Assembly: GCF_009388985.1 (NCBI RefSeq)
Contig: NZ_CP036422.1
Location: 186,001-250,000 of the forward strand
Reading direction: 5' to 3'
Origin: Halioglobus maricola
GTDB lineage: Bacteria > Pseudomonadota > Gammaproteobacteria > Pseudomonadales > Halieaceae
DNA length: 64,000 nucleotides
Shown: positions 1 to 8,060 of the stretch, in pieces
Numbering within the stretch: the stretch's first letter is position 1
How the letters are laid out: the number at the start of each line of letters is the position of its first letter
Position numbers and translations under genes: made by a program
The notes under the pieces: generated by a model
Seen by the model: only the letters and a program-made list of their open reading frames with translations
Told to the model about the DNA's origin: nothing
Database searches by the model: none

Positions 1-252
1 GGAAATGTCATTGAGCCCCGGTGGATGGGACAGGCAGTCGGGCTATCAACTTTGGCTGTATTTGTATCGTTGGTGTTCTGGGGGTACATGTTCGGTGCTG
101 TGGGTATGTTGTTGTCGGTGCCCTTGACGATGGTGATCAAATTCCTGACGCTGTTGCATCCGCGCAGTGCCTGGTTCGGCATTCTGCTGTCGAACTGGCC
201 ACCCAGCGATCAAGCCGCGACGGCGGGTGGCGAAGAGTCGCCCCGGGTCTAG
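1..252 (+). CDS. AI-2E family transporter, C-terminal fragment
   Basis: The reading frame is open from the first base of the window and ends in TAG, so only the last 83 codons are present. The visible residues begin [10 protein letters not shown] and continue into hydrophobic stretches holding the [10 protein letters not shown] segment, which is typical of the C-terminal end of the AI-2E/PerM-type eight-helix inner-membrane exporters. Known members move autoinducer-2 or act as Na+/H+ antiporters; the substrate here cannot be read. The tail after the last helix is short and polar. The stop overlaps by a few bases the 3' end of the convergent lipoprotein gene. Family assignment is good; the 5' part is outside the window. 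Confidence 0.8.
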   Translation, partial: GNVIEPRWMGQAVGLSTLAVFVSLVFWGYMFGAVGMLLSVPLTMVIKFLTLLHPRSAWFGILLSNWPPSDQAATAGGEESPRV

Positions 253-857
253 GTTTGAGGGAGGACGGTAAGCGGGCAGCCGGTCTCGACAATCCTCAGG
301 CTCGGATTACGCGCCTGCAATGAGCCGCCGGCCTGATGCATGATGCTCACCCTCAAGAAATCTGTGCGAGGCGGAATTTCCGCAACGACTCGCGCGGTGA
401 ACCAATCGTGAGTGCCCATGTGAGGTTCATGTGGGAAGTGTGCTCGCAACACATTCTTGTTGTACTTCTTACCTAACAAGGCGAGCCCACCGCCCAGCTT
501 GAACTTGTGGGGGTGCGTGGACTCGGTGAGATCGAGCTTAAGCTCGGCTGTGTATTCGATGGTCTTTCCCGCCAGGGCTGCCATATCGGGGCTCTGGCTT
601 AACAGGAACCACGGCTCTGAGCCGACCTGAGTGATCTCGAGTGTTCCATCGTTCGCTGAATAGCTGAACGCCTCGCTATTGGCGTGGCCGGATGCACTCC
701 ATTTGCGTTCCCGGCGCGGCGCGGCAAGTGTGCGAAACCCCGTATCTTCCAGCAGGTTGCCACTGGCGTAATCGCAACTGGCTGAGGGCGTTGTTTCTGA
801 GCCACAGCTGGCGATGGTGACTGTGGCGATGGCGGCGCACAGATGTTGAACTTTCAT
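249..857 (-). CDS. Putative lipoprotein, carbohydrate-binding-like beta domain
   Basis: A 202-residue protein beginning [20 protein letters not shown]. The hydrophobic segment ends in a lipobox-like IASC, so Cys18 is the likely lipidated residue. The mature part has no catalytic motif I recognise. Phrases such as [15 protein letters not shown] and the spread of aromatic residues resemble jelly-roll carbohydrate-binding or DUF642-type modules, but this is only an impression. It lies just downstream of the AbgT transporter gene on the same strand (12-base gap), so the two may be co-transcribed. It converges with the AI-2E family gene at its 3' end. Treated as a hypothetical lipoprotein. Confidence 0.7.
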   Translation of the reverse strand: MKVQHLCAAIATVTIASCGSETTPSASCDYASGNLLEDTGFRTLAAPRRERKWSASGHANSEAFSYSANDGTLEITQVGSEPWFLLSQSPDMAALAGKTIEYTAELKLDLTESTHPHKFKLGGGLALLGKKYNKNVLRAHFPHEPHMGTHDWFTARVVAEIPPRTDFLRVSIMHQAGGSLQARNPSLRIVETGCPLTVLPQT

Positions 858-869
858 TAGCCAGGTCTC

Positions 870-2387
870 CTAGTAGTTATAGCTCGCTTGCAATCCGAGG
901 GGTAAACCCAGTGCCCAATAGGCAAGCAGGAAGCAGGTCCACAGTGTGATAAAAACCACGGAGTAGGGCAGCATCAATGCAGTGACCGTGCCGATACCTG
1001 CATTCTTCATATAGCGCTGACAGTAGACAACAACCAGCGGGAAATAGGGCATGAGCGGGGTAATGATATTCGTTGTGGAGTCACCTACCCGATAGGCCGC
1101 CTGGGCCAGATCTGGCGAAATGCCCAACTCCATCAGCATGGGTACGAGGATTGGTGCCAGCAGCGCCCACTTGGCTGAGGCTGAGCCGATAAACAGATTC
1201 AGAAGACCTGTGAGGACCACGACGCCGGTGATGGTAAGCCCCGCGGGAAGCGCGAGCGCCTTCAGCATCGCCGCCCCCTCCAGTGCCAGCAGAATTCCCA
1301 TATTCGACTGCGCGAATGAGTACAGGAACTGGGCGATAAAAAACATGATCACCAGGTAATAGGCCATGCTGTGCATCGCCGCGGTCATGCCTTCGATAAT
1401 ATCTCGCGAGGACTTTACGGTGCCGGCCTTCACCCCATAGACGATTGACGGAAGCAGGAAGAAGACGAATATCAGCGGTACGATCGAGCCCATCAGTGGC
1501 GCGCCGCGTTCCGTGAGAGAGCCGCCCGCCCCGCGCCATGCCGAACTCTCTGGCCACGCAGATGCTACGAGCGCGACAATACACAAACCCATGGTCCACA
1601 GTGCCGCCCGCAGGCCGCTGCGTTCTTTGTCGTTTAGCGCATCCATCGAAGGTAGGCCCTCCAGGTCGCCATCCAGGGGCTGATGTGCCAGCCTTGGCTC
1701 GACGACCCGGTCGGTAATAATCCAACCCAGCCCGATGATTACGATCGAGGATGAAGCAGTAAAGAAAAAGTTGTTCAATGGATTGAGTGTGATATCCGGA
1801 TCGAGAATCTGGGCAGCGGACTGACTGATACCTTGTAGCATCGGGTCAATAGCAGAGGGAACGAAATTGGCAGAGAAACCTCCCGACACGCCGGCAAAAG
1901 CGGCTGCGATGCCCGCCAGGGGGTGACGGCCAGCAGCGTAAAAAATGACACCACCCAGCGGAATGACAAGTACATAGCCTGCATCGGCAGCGGTGTGACT
2001 GACAATGCCAACCAGAATGACCATGGGCGTGAGCCACGCCTTGCCGGTGACGTTCATCATCGCCCGCAGACCTGTATTGATGAACCCGGTATGCTCGGCG
2101 ACGCCGATTCCGAGCATCGCAACCAGTACCACGCCTATTGGGTGGAAGTGGGCAAATGTCTTCACCATGCTGGCGAAAAACGCCGTGAGGCTCGCTGGGG
2201 CTAGCTGATTGATGATCTTTAGAGGCTCGCCGCTGCGGGGGTCGGTGAGCCCGAAATCGATGTAGCTGAGGCCCCAGGAGAGAAGCCAGGTCACAAAGAG
2301 TAGGCCCACGAAAAGCATAGTGGGGTCGGGCAGGCGATTGCCGATGCGTTCGATAGCGCCTAGGACTTTGCCACTGCCAGTGTTCAT
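870..2387 (-). CDS. AbgT family transporter
   Basis: A 505-residue polytopic membrane protein. Segments such as NRLPDPTMLF near the N-terminus and GDSTTNIITPLMPYFPLV near the C-terminus are hallmarks of the AbgT family. The founding E. coli member imports p-aminobenzoyl-glutamate, and other members export sulfonamides using the proton gradient. The open frame extends upstream, but the start at 2387 (MNTGSGKVLG) has a GGAG eight bases upstream and gives the usual family length; the upstream extension is non-conserved in character. The gene is divergent from the exported protein starting at 2470, with about 80 bases between them. The substrate is not predictable from sequence alone; family assignment is strong. 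Confidence 0.92.
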   Translation of the reverse strand: MNTGSGKVLGAIERIGNRLPDPTMLFVGLLFVTWLLSWGLSYIDFGLTDPRSGEPLKIINQLAPASLTAFFASMVKTFAHFHPIGVVLVAMLGIGVAEHTGFINTGLRAMMNVTGKAWLTPMVILVGIVSHTAADAGYVLVIPLGGVIFYAAGRHPLAGIAAAFAGVSGGFSANFVPSAIDPMLQGISQSAAQILDPDITLNPLNNFFFTASSSIVIIGLGWIITDRVVEPRLAHQPLDGDLEGLPSMDALNDKERSGLRAALWTMGLCIVALVASAWPESSAWRGAGGSLTERGAPLMGSIVPLIFVFFLLPSIVYGVKAGTVKSSRDIIEGMTAAMHSMAYYLVIMFFIAQFLYSFAQSNMGILLALEGAAMLKALALPAGLTITGVVVLTGLLNLFIGSASAKWALLAPILVPMLMELGISPDLAQAAYRVGDSTTNIITPLMPYFPLVVVYCQRYMKNAGIGTVTALMLPYSVVFITLWTCFLLAYWALGLPLGLQASYNY

Positions 2388-2395
2388 TTCCTGCT

Positions 2396-2399
2396 CTCC
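2396..2399 (-). promoter_or_regulatory. Ribosome binding site fixing the AbgT start
   Basis: GGAG on the minus strand with an 8-base spacer to the ATG at 2387. It supports the internal start over the 60-codon longer open frame. Confidence 0.7.
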
Positions 2400-2456
2400 C
2401 TGAGATTTGCCTGAGCGGCACTCTAGCACAGCTGGTCTATACTTGAAGCGACGCAA

Positions 2457-2462
2457 AAGGAG
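2457..2462 (+). promoter_or_regulatory. Ribosome binding site fixing the start at 2470
   Basis: AAGGAG lies 7 bases before the ATG at 2470 and only 1 base before the in-frame ATG at 2464, so the second ATG is the likely start. A TATACT sequence at 2438-2443 could be the -10 element, but no convincing -35 is seen. Confidence 0.65.
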
Positions 2463-2469
2463 CATGGCC

Positions 2470-3522
2470 ATGAAATCTGCCGTACTCACGGGGGTAATGG
2501 TTTGGCTGGTTGCAAGCAGCACTATTGCGGCACCGCCACCACTCTTTTCCAGTGACAATGCATTCAAGGCGACGCTGACAGCGCCGCTCAGTCAGGCCTA
2601 TGCCCAGAAGGGACAGGAAAAGCGCCTCTATCTAGATGGGAGTTGGTCATACCTCGAAGATGGGGAGACCGTACGCCTGCCGGTAAAAATTCGCACCCGC
2701 GGCAATTATCGACGCAAGGTGTGCAAGTTGCCGCCACTGCAGCTCAACTTTCGCAAGAAGGAATTGCAGGACACTTTGTTTGATGGCCAGAACAAGCTGA
2801 AAATGGTCAGCCCCTGCCGTTCCGGCGATAAGTATCAGCAGTTGGTCTATTTGGAATATCTGCTTTACCAACTGTATGCGCTGTTTACTCCCCATTATTT
2901 CGAAACACGTATGGTGGAGGTGGGCTATTCCGATCAGGGTGTTGATGGTGCGCACTGGAGCAGCGTTAACTTCCTACTCGAAGATGTAGATGACATGGCC
3001 GCTAGATCCAATATGGAAGAAGTGGAAATCGTTACGCCAAAACGGCAGCAATTGGATCTTGGCGAGACAGCGTTGCTTGAGCTTTTTCAGTATCTCATCG
3101 GTAACGCCGATTACTCCAGCCTCCGCGCCGCTCCAGGCGAAGACTGCTGCCATAATGTAAAACTAATTGCGCCTGAAGGAGCCGACAGCGGGTTTATACC
3201 GGTCGCCTACGACTTCGATTCGACCGGGCTGATCAATGCGCCCTATGCGACACCTCCCGAGAGCTTGCCCATTGAAGAGGTGACCCAGCGCTACTTCACC
3301 GGTTGGTGTAAGGAAGAGGCACGATTTATCGAGGCGCGTGCGCGATTAAACGCCGAGCGAGAAGCCGCGCTGGCGCTGTTCTCTGAGTTCGAACTGCTTG
3401 AAAAGAAGTACCGCAAGCGAGCAGTCAGTTATTTGGAAAAATCCTATAAGACGCTCAACAATGAGCGGATGTTCAAGCGTTACATCCTCGAGCGCTGCCG
3501 CGGGGATGTGATCAAGGGCTGA
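2470..3522 (+). CDS. Conserved exported protein of unknown function
   Basis: A 350-residue protein with a clear Sec signal peptide (MKSAVLTGVMVWLVASS, cleavage probably after TIAA). The mature part is rich in charged and aromatic residues. Its central phrases (VKIRTRGNYRRKVCKLPPLQ, then LFDGQNKLKMVSPC) are of a type I recall from uncharacterised exported proteins in marine gammaproteobacteria and Bacteroidetes. No enzyme motif is evident. Four Cys residues occur in the mature chain near C106, C137 and a C-C pair around 239, compatible with periplasmic disulfides. The gene overlaps the 3' end of the convergent DUF4956-type gene by 11 bases. Confidence 0.75.
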   Translation: MKSAVLTGVMVWLVASSTIAAPPPLFSSDNAFKATLTAPLSQAYAQKGQEKRLYLDGSWSYLEDGETVRLPVKIRTRGNYRRKVCKLPPLQLNFRKKELQDTLFDGQNKLKMVSPCRSGDKYQQLVYLEYLLYQLYALFTPHYFETRMVEVGYSDQGVDGAHWSSVNFLLEDVDDMAARSNMEEVEIVTPKRQQLDLGETALLELFQYLIGNADYSSLRAAPGEDCCHNVKLIAPEGADSGFIPVAYDFDSTGLINAPYATPPESLPIEEVTQRYFTGWCKEEARFIEARARLNAEREAALALFSEFELLEKKYRKRAVSYLEKSYKTLNNERMFKRYILERCRGDVIKG

Positions 3523-4264
3523 TGTCAGTTCCCGGAGTGCTTGCCTGTGCTTCGGCTTCCTTGCGTGCCCGCTTCTCCCGCTTGCGCCTGGCCTGATGGT
3601 GGGAGTCGAGGCCGTCGCCGAACAGGCACACCAGCAATGTGGCGTAGTTGAAAAACAGAGTCAGGACGAACGCGATATCCAGCGCCTTTATGCCGGCGGC
3701 AATGCCGACCGCGATTGCTACGAAGATGAACAGTGTGTCGAAGGTGTCGCTCAACGCGCGGCGAAACTGCACCCCAGCGACGATGCCGGCGAGGCTGAAG
3801 GCGAGTGCGAGACTATGTTGTACCACCATTACGATCCCGGCGACGACAGCGGGTAGGATGAGAGTTGTCTCATCGAGGGACTGGTCGTGCTCACCCTCGG
3901 TATGAATACCTTTGGATAACCAGGAAACCGGCAGCATCAGTAATACTGCGCCCAGCATGGAGAGGAAAAGGGCGCGAGCGTCGCCGAAACGAAAGGCTCC
4001 GGTAGCAACTTGTTCGCGCAGCGTGTCCTCTACCTCGTCCATGTCGTCGTTGAGGAAGGCGTCCTCGAATTCACGAGCGCCAGGGTCGTGCACGCCCGAC
4101 AGGTCGGCGACCCCGCCCACTGGCAAGTGCTGCATTAAATCCGGTTGAATGACGGCGAGCGCATAGAGCAGGCAGCCCAGTACGACGTAGTAAATACTGA
4201 TGCGCGCCATGAGTCGCCACAGCAGTCCTTTGCTCGGGGGATTTACCGCGTCTTCATCGTTCAC
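3512..4264 (-). CDS. DUF4956-like membrane protein
   Basis: A 250-residue protein with several hydrophobic segments: one near residues 20-45, one near 105-118, then four closely spaced between about 134 and 215. The section reading SLALAFSLAGIVAGVQFRRA followed by DTLFIFVAIAVGIAAG matches what I remember of the DUF4956 family of small polytopic proteins, whose function is unknown. The C-terminus is a highly basic cytoplasmic tail. The start codon overlaps the stop of the upstream MFS gene by 4 bases (ATGA), indicating translational coupling and a shared operon. Confidence 0.75.
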   Translation of the reverse strand: MNDEDAVNPPSKGLLWRLMARISIYYVVLGCLLYALAVIQPDLMQHLPVGGVADLSGVHDPGAREFEDAFLNDDMDEVEDTLREQVATGAFRFGDARALFLSMLGAVLLMLPVSWLSKGIHTEGEHDQSLDETTLILPAVVAGIVMVVQHSLALAFSLAGIVAGVQFRRALSDTFDTLFIFVAIAVGIAAGIKALDIAFVLTLFFNYATLLVCLFGDGLDSHHQARRKREKRARKEAEAQASTPGTDISP

Positions 4265-5520
4265 AACTTGCCCTCAAACGGCGGGTGGGTTCTCCCAATG
4301 TAGCGGAACGCGGCAACCCCCGCCAGCCCACTCGCTGCCAGGGTATAGCCGAGGCCGCCAAGTGCCATGGCGTTTATGGAAACACCGGCATCGATCATCC
4401 AGCCCATGGCTACTGGTGTGACAGCCGTGGCGAAAACCATGGTAAAGGTGGTGACGGACTTGATTGACCCCAAATGCAGGGTGCCGTACATGTCGGCATA
4501 GAAGGGTGAAGACACAGTGGAGTAGAAGCCTACACTGATTCCCATCAGGCACATGAAGACGATGGCAGCAGTAAATTGGTCGGTCATGGCGATTGCCAGA
4601 AGACCAAATCCCAAAGGAAGACAGACCAGCGGCACCATTCGCACGGCGCCCCAGCGGTCAACCACAACGCCGGCAATGAGCTTACATCCGGTGGAGGTCA
4701 GGGCGTAAACAATATACAAGCTTGCCCATGCTGTGAGGTCCCACGCTTTCGCCTCAACAAGGTGAACCTGGTGGAACATAAACCCTGTGAAAAGCAGCGG
4801 CTGGGCCAGCAGTGCAGGAAGGAACAGGTAGAAGGCGCTATCGCGCAACACTTCTGCCCGGGTCCACTGGCGGCTGGCGACTCCGTCGCTGGCGCCTTGC
4901 CCGGTGCCGATCGACGCGAGGTACTTGTCGTGTCGTTCGGTGTGCTCATGCAACATGAAACGGGTGATGAGGGGTACGGCAATTAACAGAGCACAACCCC
5001 AGAATATCCACGAGAGCCGCCAGCCGAGGATCGCCATGAGCGCGATAACCAGCGAGGGGAGTATGGCCTCAGACAGGGAATAGCCTATGCCACTGATCGC
5101 GCTGGCTTTGCCCCGGTAGCGATCCAGGTAGCGCACCATGGTGGTGGACCCCGCCATACTCATCAGGCCCTGGCCGAGGTGACGCAGGGTCAGAATGGCC
5201 ACAAAGAGCAGCGCAACGCCATTCGTCCCGGCCATCAACAGGCATCCCAACGCAAGGCCAACGGCGACCGCGTAGGCGTATTGGCGAAGGTCCAGGCGAT
5301 CTATCAGCGACCCTGTCTTCAGCAGGAGCAATGCGCTTGCGAGTGTGGCAGCAGAGTAGATGCCGCCAAACTCGCCGTGGCTCAACCCGATTTCGTCCCG
5401 GATCTCACCGCTGAACAGCCCTATAAAATAGGTTTGTCCAAGGCTGGAACCAAACGTCATGGTGAAGCCGAAGAGCAGCAAGCGCCACTCTTCGCGGATC
5501 AGTGGGAGGAAGGACTTCAT
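4261..5520 (-). CDS. MFS transporter
   Basis: A 419-residue protein with about twelve hydrophobic segments in two halves. Loop signatures after helix 2 (KTGSLIDRLDLRQYAYAVAV) and its counterpart in the second half (GVVVDRWGAVRM) are the typical Asp-Arg motif of the major facilitator superfamily. It follows the Rieske oxygenase gene on the same strand with a 59-base gap and overlaps the next gene by 4 bases, so the three probably form one operon. By context it could import the oxygenase substrate or export its product, but the substrate cannot be read. Confidence 0.88.
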   Translation of the reverse strand: MKSFLPLIREEWRLLLFGFTMTFGSSLGQTYFIGLFSGEIRDEIGLSHGEFGGIYSAATLASALLLLKTGSLIDRLDLRQYAYAVAVGLALGCLLMAGTNGVALLFVAILTLRHLGQGLMSMAGSTTMVRYLDRYRGKASAISGIGYSLSEAILPSLVIALMAILGWRLSWIFWGCALLIAVPLITRFMLHEHTERHDKYLASIGTGQGASDGVASRQWTRAEVLRDSAFYLFLPALLAQPLLFTGFMFHQVHLVEAKAWDLTAWASLYIVYALTSTGCKLIAGVVVDRWGAVRMVPLVCLPLGFGLLAIAMTDQFTAAIVFMCLMGISVGFYSTVSSPFYADMYGTLHLGSIKSVTTFTMVFATAVTPVAMGWMIDAGVSINAMALGGLGYTLAASGLAGVAAFRYIGRTHPPFEGKL

Positions 5521-5579
5521 TGGCCGGATTATGACAGGGCGGCTAATGATTACCCAGTGCTACAGCGGTTTACCGGTAT

Positions 5580-6722
5580 TCAGGTGCCGGTAGCTTGCGC
5601 CGGTTTGCGGATGGGATCGATAAGCGGCACGGTGTCTATTACCCAGTCCAGGTCGTCGCGCTCGCGTCGCAACGGCGAGGGAATCACCAGCGCCTTGCGG
5701 CCGTCGAATTTCTCTGCCGCCTCGCTGTCGATTTTCCAGCCCTTTTCTTCGATCAGTTTGCGACGGGCAGAGCGGAAACTGGACATGAATTTGTCGTCCT
5801 TGACCGAGAGTTCGTTGGCCAAGCTGTCCGGCAGGTAGTTCGGTGAGGCGGCTTCTACAATGGCGGTGTCTTCGGCGAGAATTTTGCGAAGGCGTTTGCG
5901 AGAGCCTTTGTCGAATATGTTCTGTTTGAAGAAATTGCGAAACTGCAATGCAAAGGTGCGGGTGGTGTGTTCGTCAATAGGGGTGTTGGCGTCGAACATG
6001 ATCAGCGACATCTTTTCGTTGAGGTCGATCTGTATTCGCACCAGCATGCCGGACAGATTCCACTCCGGCTTGGTGACCGTGGGTTGTCTGTCCTTGCGGA
6101 TTCGCCTGCGCAGGAAATTCTCCTTCATTTGCGGCGGGTACTGCACGTTCTCTGAATAGCCCCAGTGCTCTCCCTTCTCAACTTTGACAATCTGATTTTC
6201 CTGGGCGGTGGCCTCCATGCCGAAGATAGGGTGCACGAAGGATGCGTGGGCAATATCAATGCCGTTCTCAACGACCCGGGCGGCCTCTGCTTTCCAGGTC
6301 CACTCATCAGAAATGAGCTTCCAGTTGTCGTCGCCGTACTCCGGGAGTTCAGGAATGGGGAAGCGCTCTTCTTCCGGCTGGTCGCCCAGGAACACCCAGA
6401 TCATGCCGTAGCGCTCTTCGGTTGGGTAGGCATCAATGCGTGCCTTATCGGGAATGTTGAAATCCTCACCTTCCGACGGGATGTGTTCAACCTTGCCCTC
6501 GCCACTGAAACGCCAGCCGTGGTAGGGGCAGGCAACACAGTCGCCTTTGGTCCAGCCGCCGCTCAGGGAGCCACCGCGGTGCAGGCAGATATCGCTGAGG
6601 CAATTGACCTTGCCCCTGGTGTCACGGAACAGAACGAACTTGCGCCCGAGCATTTGTACTTTAACGGGTTTATCGGTAACCGCGTGCGACCACTCGGCCA
6701 CGTACCACAGGTTGATCAACAC
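5580..6722 (-). CDS. Rieske aromatic ring-hydroxylating oxygenase, alpha-type subunit
   Basis: A 380-residue protein. The N-terminal Rieske domain carries C46-x-H48 (CLHRGG) and C65-x2-H68 (CPYHGW), ligands for the [2Fe-2S] cluster. The catalytic domain shows the 2-His-1-carboxylate mononuclear iron site in NGIDIAHASFVHP (D156, H159, H164). This is the architecture of three-component or two-component oxygenases such as vanillate demethylase, dicamba demethylase or PobA/CarAa-like enzymes; the substrate is unknown, and no reductase gene is adjacent. A TTG codon at 6737 could also start the frame, but the GTG at 6722 has a GGAG nine bases upstream. An MFS transporter lies directly downstream. 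Confidence 0.92.
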   Translation of the reverse strand: MLINLWYVAEWSHAVTDKPVKVQMLGRKFVLFRDTRGKVNCLSDICLHRGGSLSGGWTKGDCVACPYHGWRFSGEGKVEHIPSEGEDFNIPDKARIDAYPTEERYGMIWVFLGDQPEEERFPIPELPEYGDDNWKLISDEWTWKAEAARVVENGIDIAHASFVHPIFGMEATAQENQIVKVEKGEHWGYSENVQYPPQMKENFLRRRIRKDRQPTVTKPEWNLSGMLVRIQIDLNEKMSLIMFDANTPIDEHTTRTFALQFRNFFKQNIFDKGSRKRLRKILAEDTAIVEAASPNYLPDSLANELSVKDDKFMSSFRSARRKLIEEKGWKIDSEAAEKFDGRKALVIPSPLRRERDDLDWVIDTVPLIDPIRKPAQATGT

Positions 6723-6731
6723 GGTTGATAT

Positions 6732-6735
6732 CTCC
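6732..6735 (-). promoter_or_regulatory. Ribosome binding site deciding the Rieske oxygenase start
   Basis: GGAG on the minus strand, 9 bases before the GTG at 6722; it lies inside the frame if the upstream TTG at 6737 were used, and that TTG has no Shine-Dalgarno of its own. Confidence 0.55.
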
Positions 6736-6852
6736 AAGTTTTCATGGGGTATGGCTATTTAGGCTCACTGTAGAGATTTGGCTCAGCCAGTTCCTGACAA
6801 AAGTCAAGATTCTCGCTGATAGCCGCGACGTATACTGGGGCATCTTGAAACG

Positions 6853-6867
6853 CCGCGCCCTGCGCGG
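6853..6867 (+). repeat. Small GC-rich inverted repeat in a divergent promoter region
   Basis: CCGCGC and GCGCGG flank a 3-base loop, 20 bases upstream of the hydrolase start, in the 165-base gap between the divergent Rieske and hydrolase genes. It could form a hairpin in the 5' leader or be an operator half. Low information content makes chance occurrence possible. Confidence 0.3.
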
Positions 6868-6887
6868 ATGCTGGACTGACAAATAAT

Positions 6888-7871
6888 ATGAATCCAAAGG
6901 TGAGGGCTTTTTTTCGTGTTGCCGCCGTGCCGGGGGCAACGGCCCCCTATGATCGGGTGAGCATGAAAATCTACTATCCCTGTACCTATGGGGATACGCC
7001 CGAAGAACGGAATAGTGGTGTGGTGCCCGCGGCTGAAGATTCGGCGCCCTATCCAGTCGTGATTCTGCTCCCCGGTATCAACCTCGGTCCAGAGGGTTGT
7101 GCCTGGCTGGCCCGGCAATTGGCGCTTGCGGGAGCGATTACTGTCGCTTGCACTGCGATAGCTGAGGAGATGCCTGGATATATCAGCATCAGCCCCGGTT
7201 TGTTGTTTGAGCAATTGTCACCGGGCGGATTTGGGCGTGCCCCGAGTTGTTCGCTGCTACAGCCGGTGATGGATGAATTGGCCGCAGTGCAACAGGCATC
7301 TGTGCTCGCGGGATTGCTCGATCTTGACCGTATTATTCTCGGAGGGCATTCAGCGGGAGGTACTGCTGCATTGCTGAATGCTAATCCGGAGTGGTTCCCG
7401 GGCGTGTGCGGGGTTTTCTCGTACGCGGCTCATACCGGTGCTTCTGTCGCTCTGGGCTGGCCGGCGGAAACTGTACTGCGGTTGCCCGCGACGCTTCCCA
7501 CGCTGTTACTTGCGGGCGACCGCGATGGGGTGATAGCAGCCTCTGCCCATCGTTACGGCAGAGAGGGCGCCGACCCGTTACATACTGTTTGCCGGACCTT
7601 CGATGAGGGCGTCCACGACTGTGGTGGCCGCAGTTACCTCATGGTGCTGGCCGGGGCGACACACTTTACCTGTGCCGACCCTCATGATGGGACCACCGGG
7701 CGCGAGTTCCTCGATTGGGACAGCGATGCAGACCAGGCAGAGTTGCGCGGATTGATGGGCCAGCTGATAGCAGATTTTGTTGCCGCAACTGCGCGCGCTG
7801 ACGAGCGTGCTGTAAGTCGCTTGCAGGATGCGCAATGCGACTCCCGCCTGGCGCTGGTGAAAAGTCGCTGA
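6888..7871 (+). CDS. Alpha/beta hydrolase (chlorophyllase/dienelactone-hydrolase-like)
   Basis: A 327-residue cytoplasmic protein (no signal peptide). The nucleophile elbow is GHSAG with Ser155; the oxyanion-hole loop reads LLPGINLG around residues 60-66; the acid is probably Asp211 or Asp213 in LLAGDRDG; and the base is His259 in GATHF. Spacing is that of the chlorophyllase-type or PET-hydrolase-type alpha/beta hydrolases, which cleave carboxylic esters. It is divergent from the Rieske oxygenase operon and is followed by a TonB receptor, so a role in opening an ester after uptake fits the neighbourhood. That link is inferred only from position. Confidence 0.82.
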   Translation: MNPKVRAFFRVAAVPGATAPYDRVSMKIYYPCTYGDTPEERNSGVVPAAEDSAPYPVVILLPGINLGPEGCAWLARQLALAGAITVACTAIAEEMPGYISISPGLLFEQLSPGGFGRAPSCSLLQPVMDELAAVQQASVLAGLLDLDRIILGGHSAGGTAALLNANPEWFPGVCGVFSYAAHTGASVALGWPAETVLRLPATLPTLLLAGDRDGVIAASAHRYGREGADPLHTVCRTFDEGVHDCGGRSYLMVLAGATHFTCADPHDGTTGREFLDWDSDADQAELRGLMGQLIADFVAATARADERAVSRLQDAQCDSRLALVKSR

Positions 7872-8060
7872 TGAGGGAGCAGGACATTTTACCCGGCGAG
7901 CAGACTAGTCTGTGCGCCCCAATATCAACCAGGTTCAGTATTAATCAGTTTCGCAGAACGAATCCTTTGAGTATCGACATCTATTGAGATACGTTTGATT
8001 TTGCGAGTGTGAATAGCCGTGATAATGCGGCTGGAAAAACGACGACAACGCGAGTAGTGA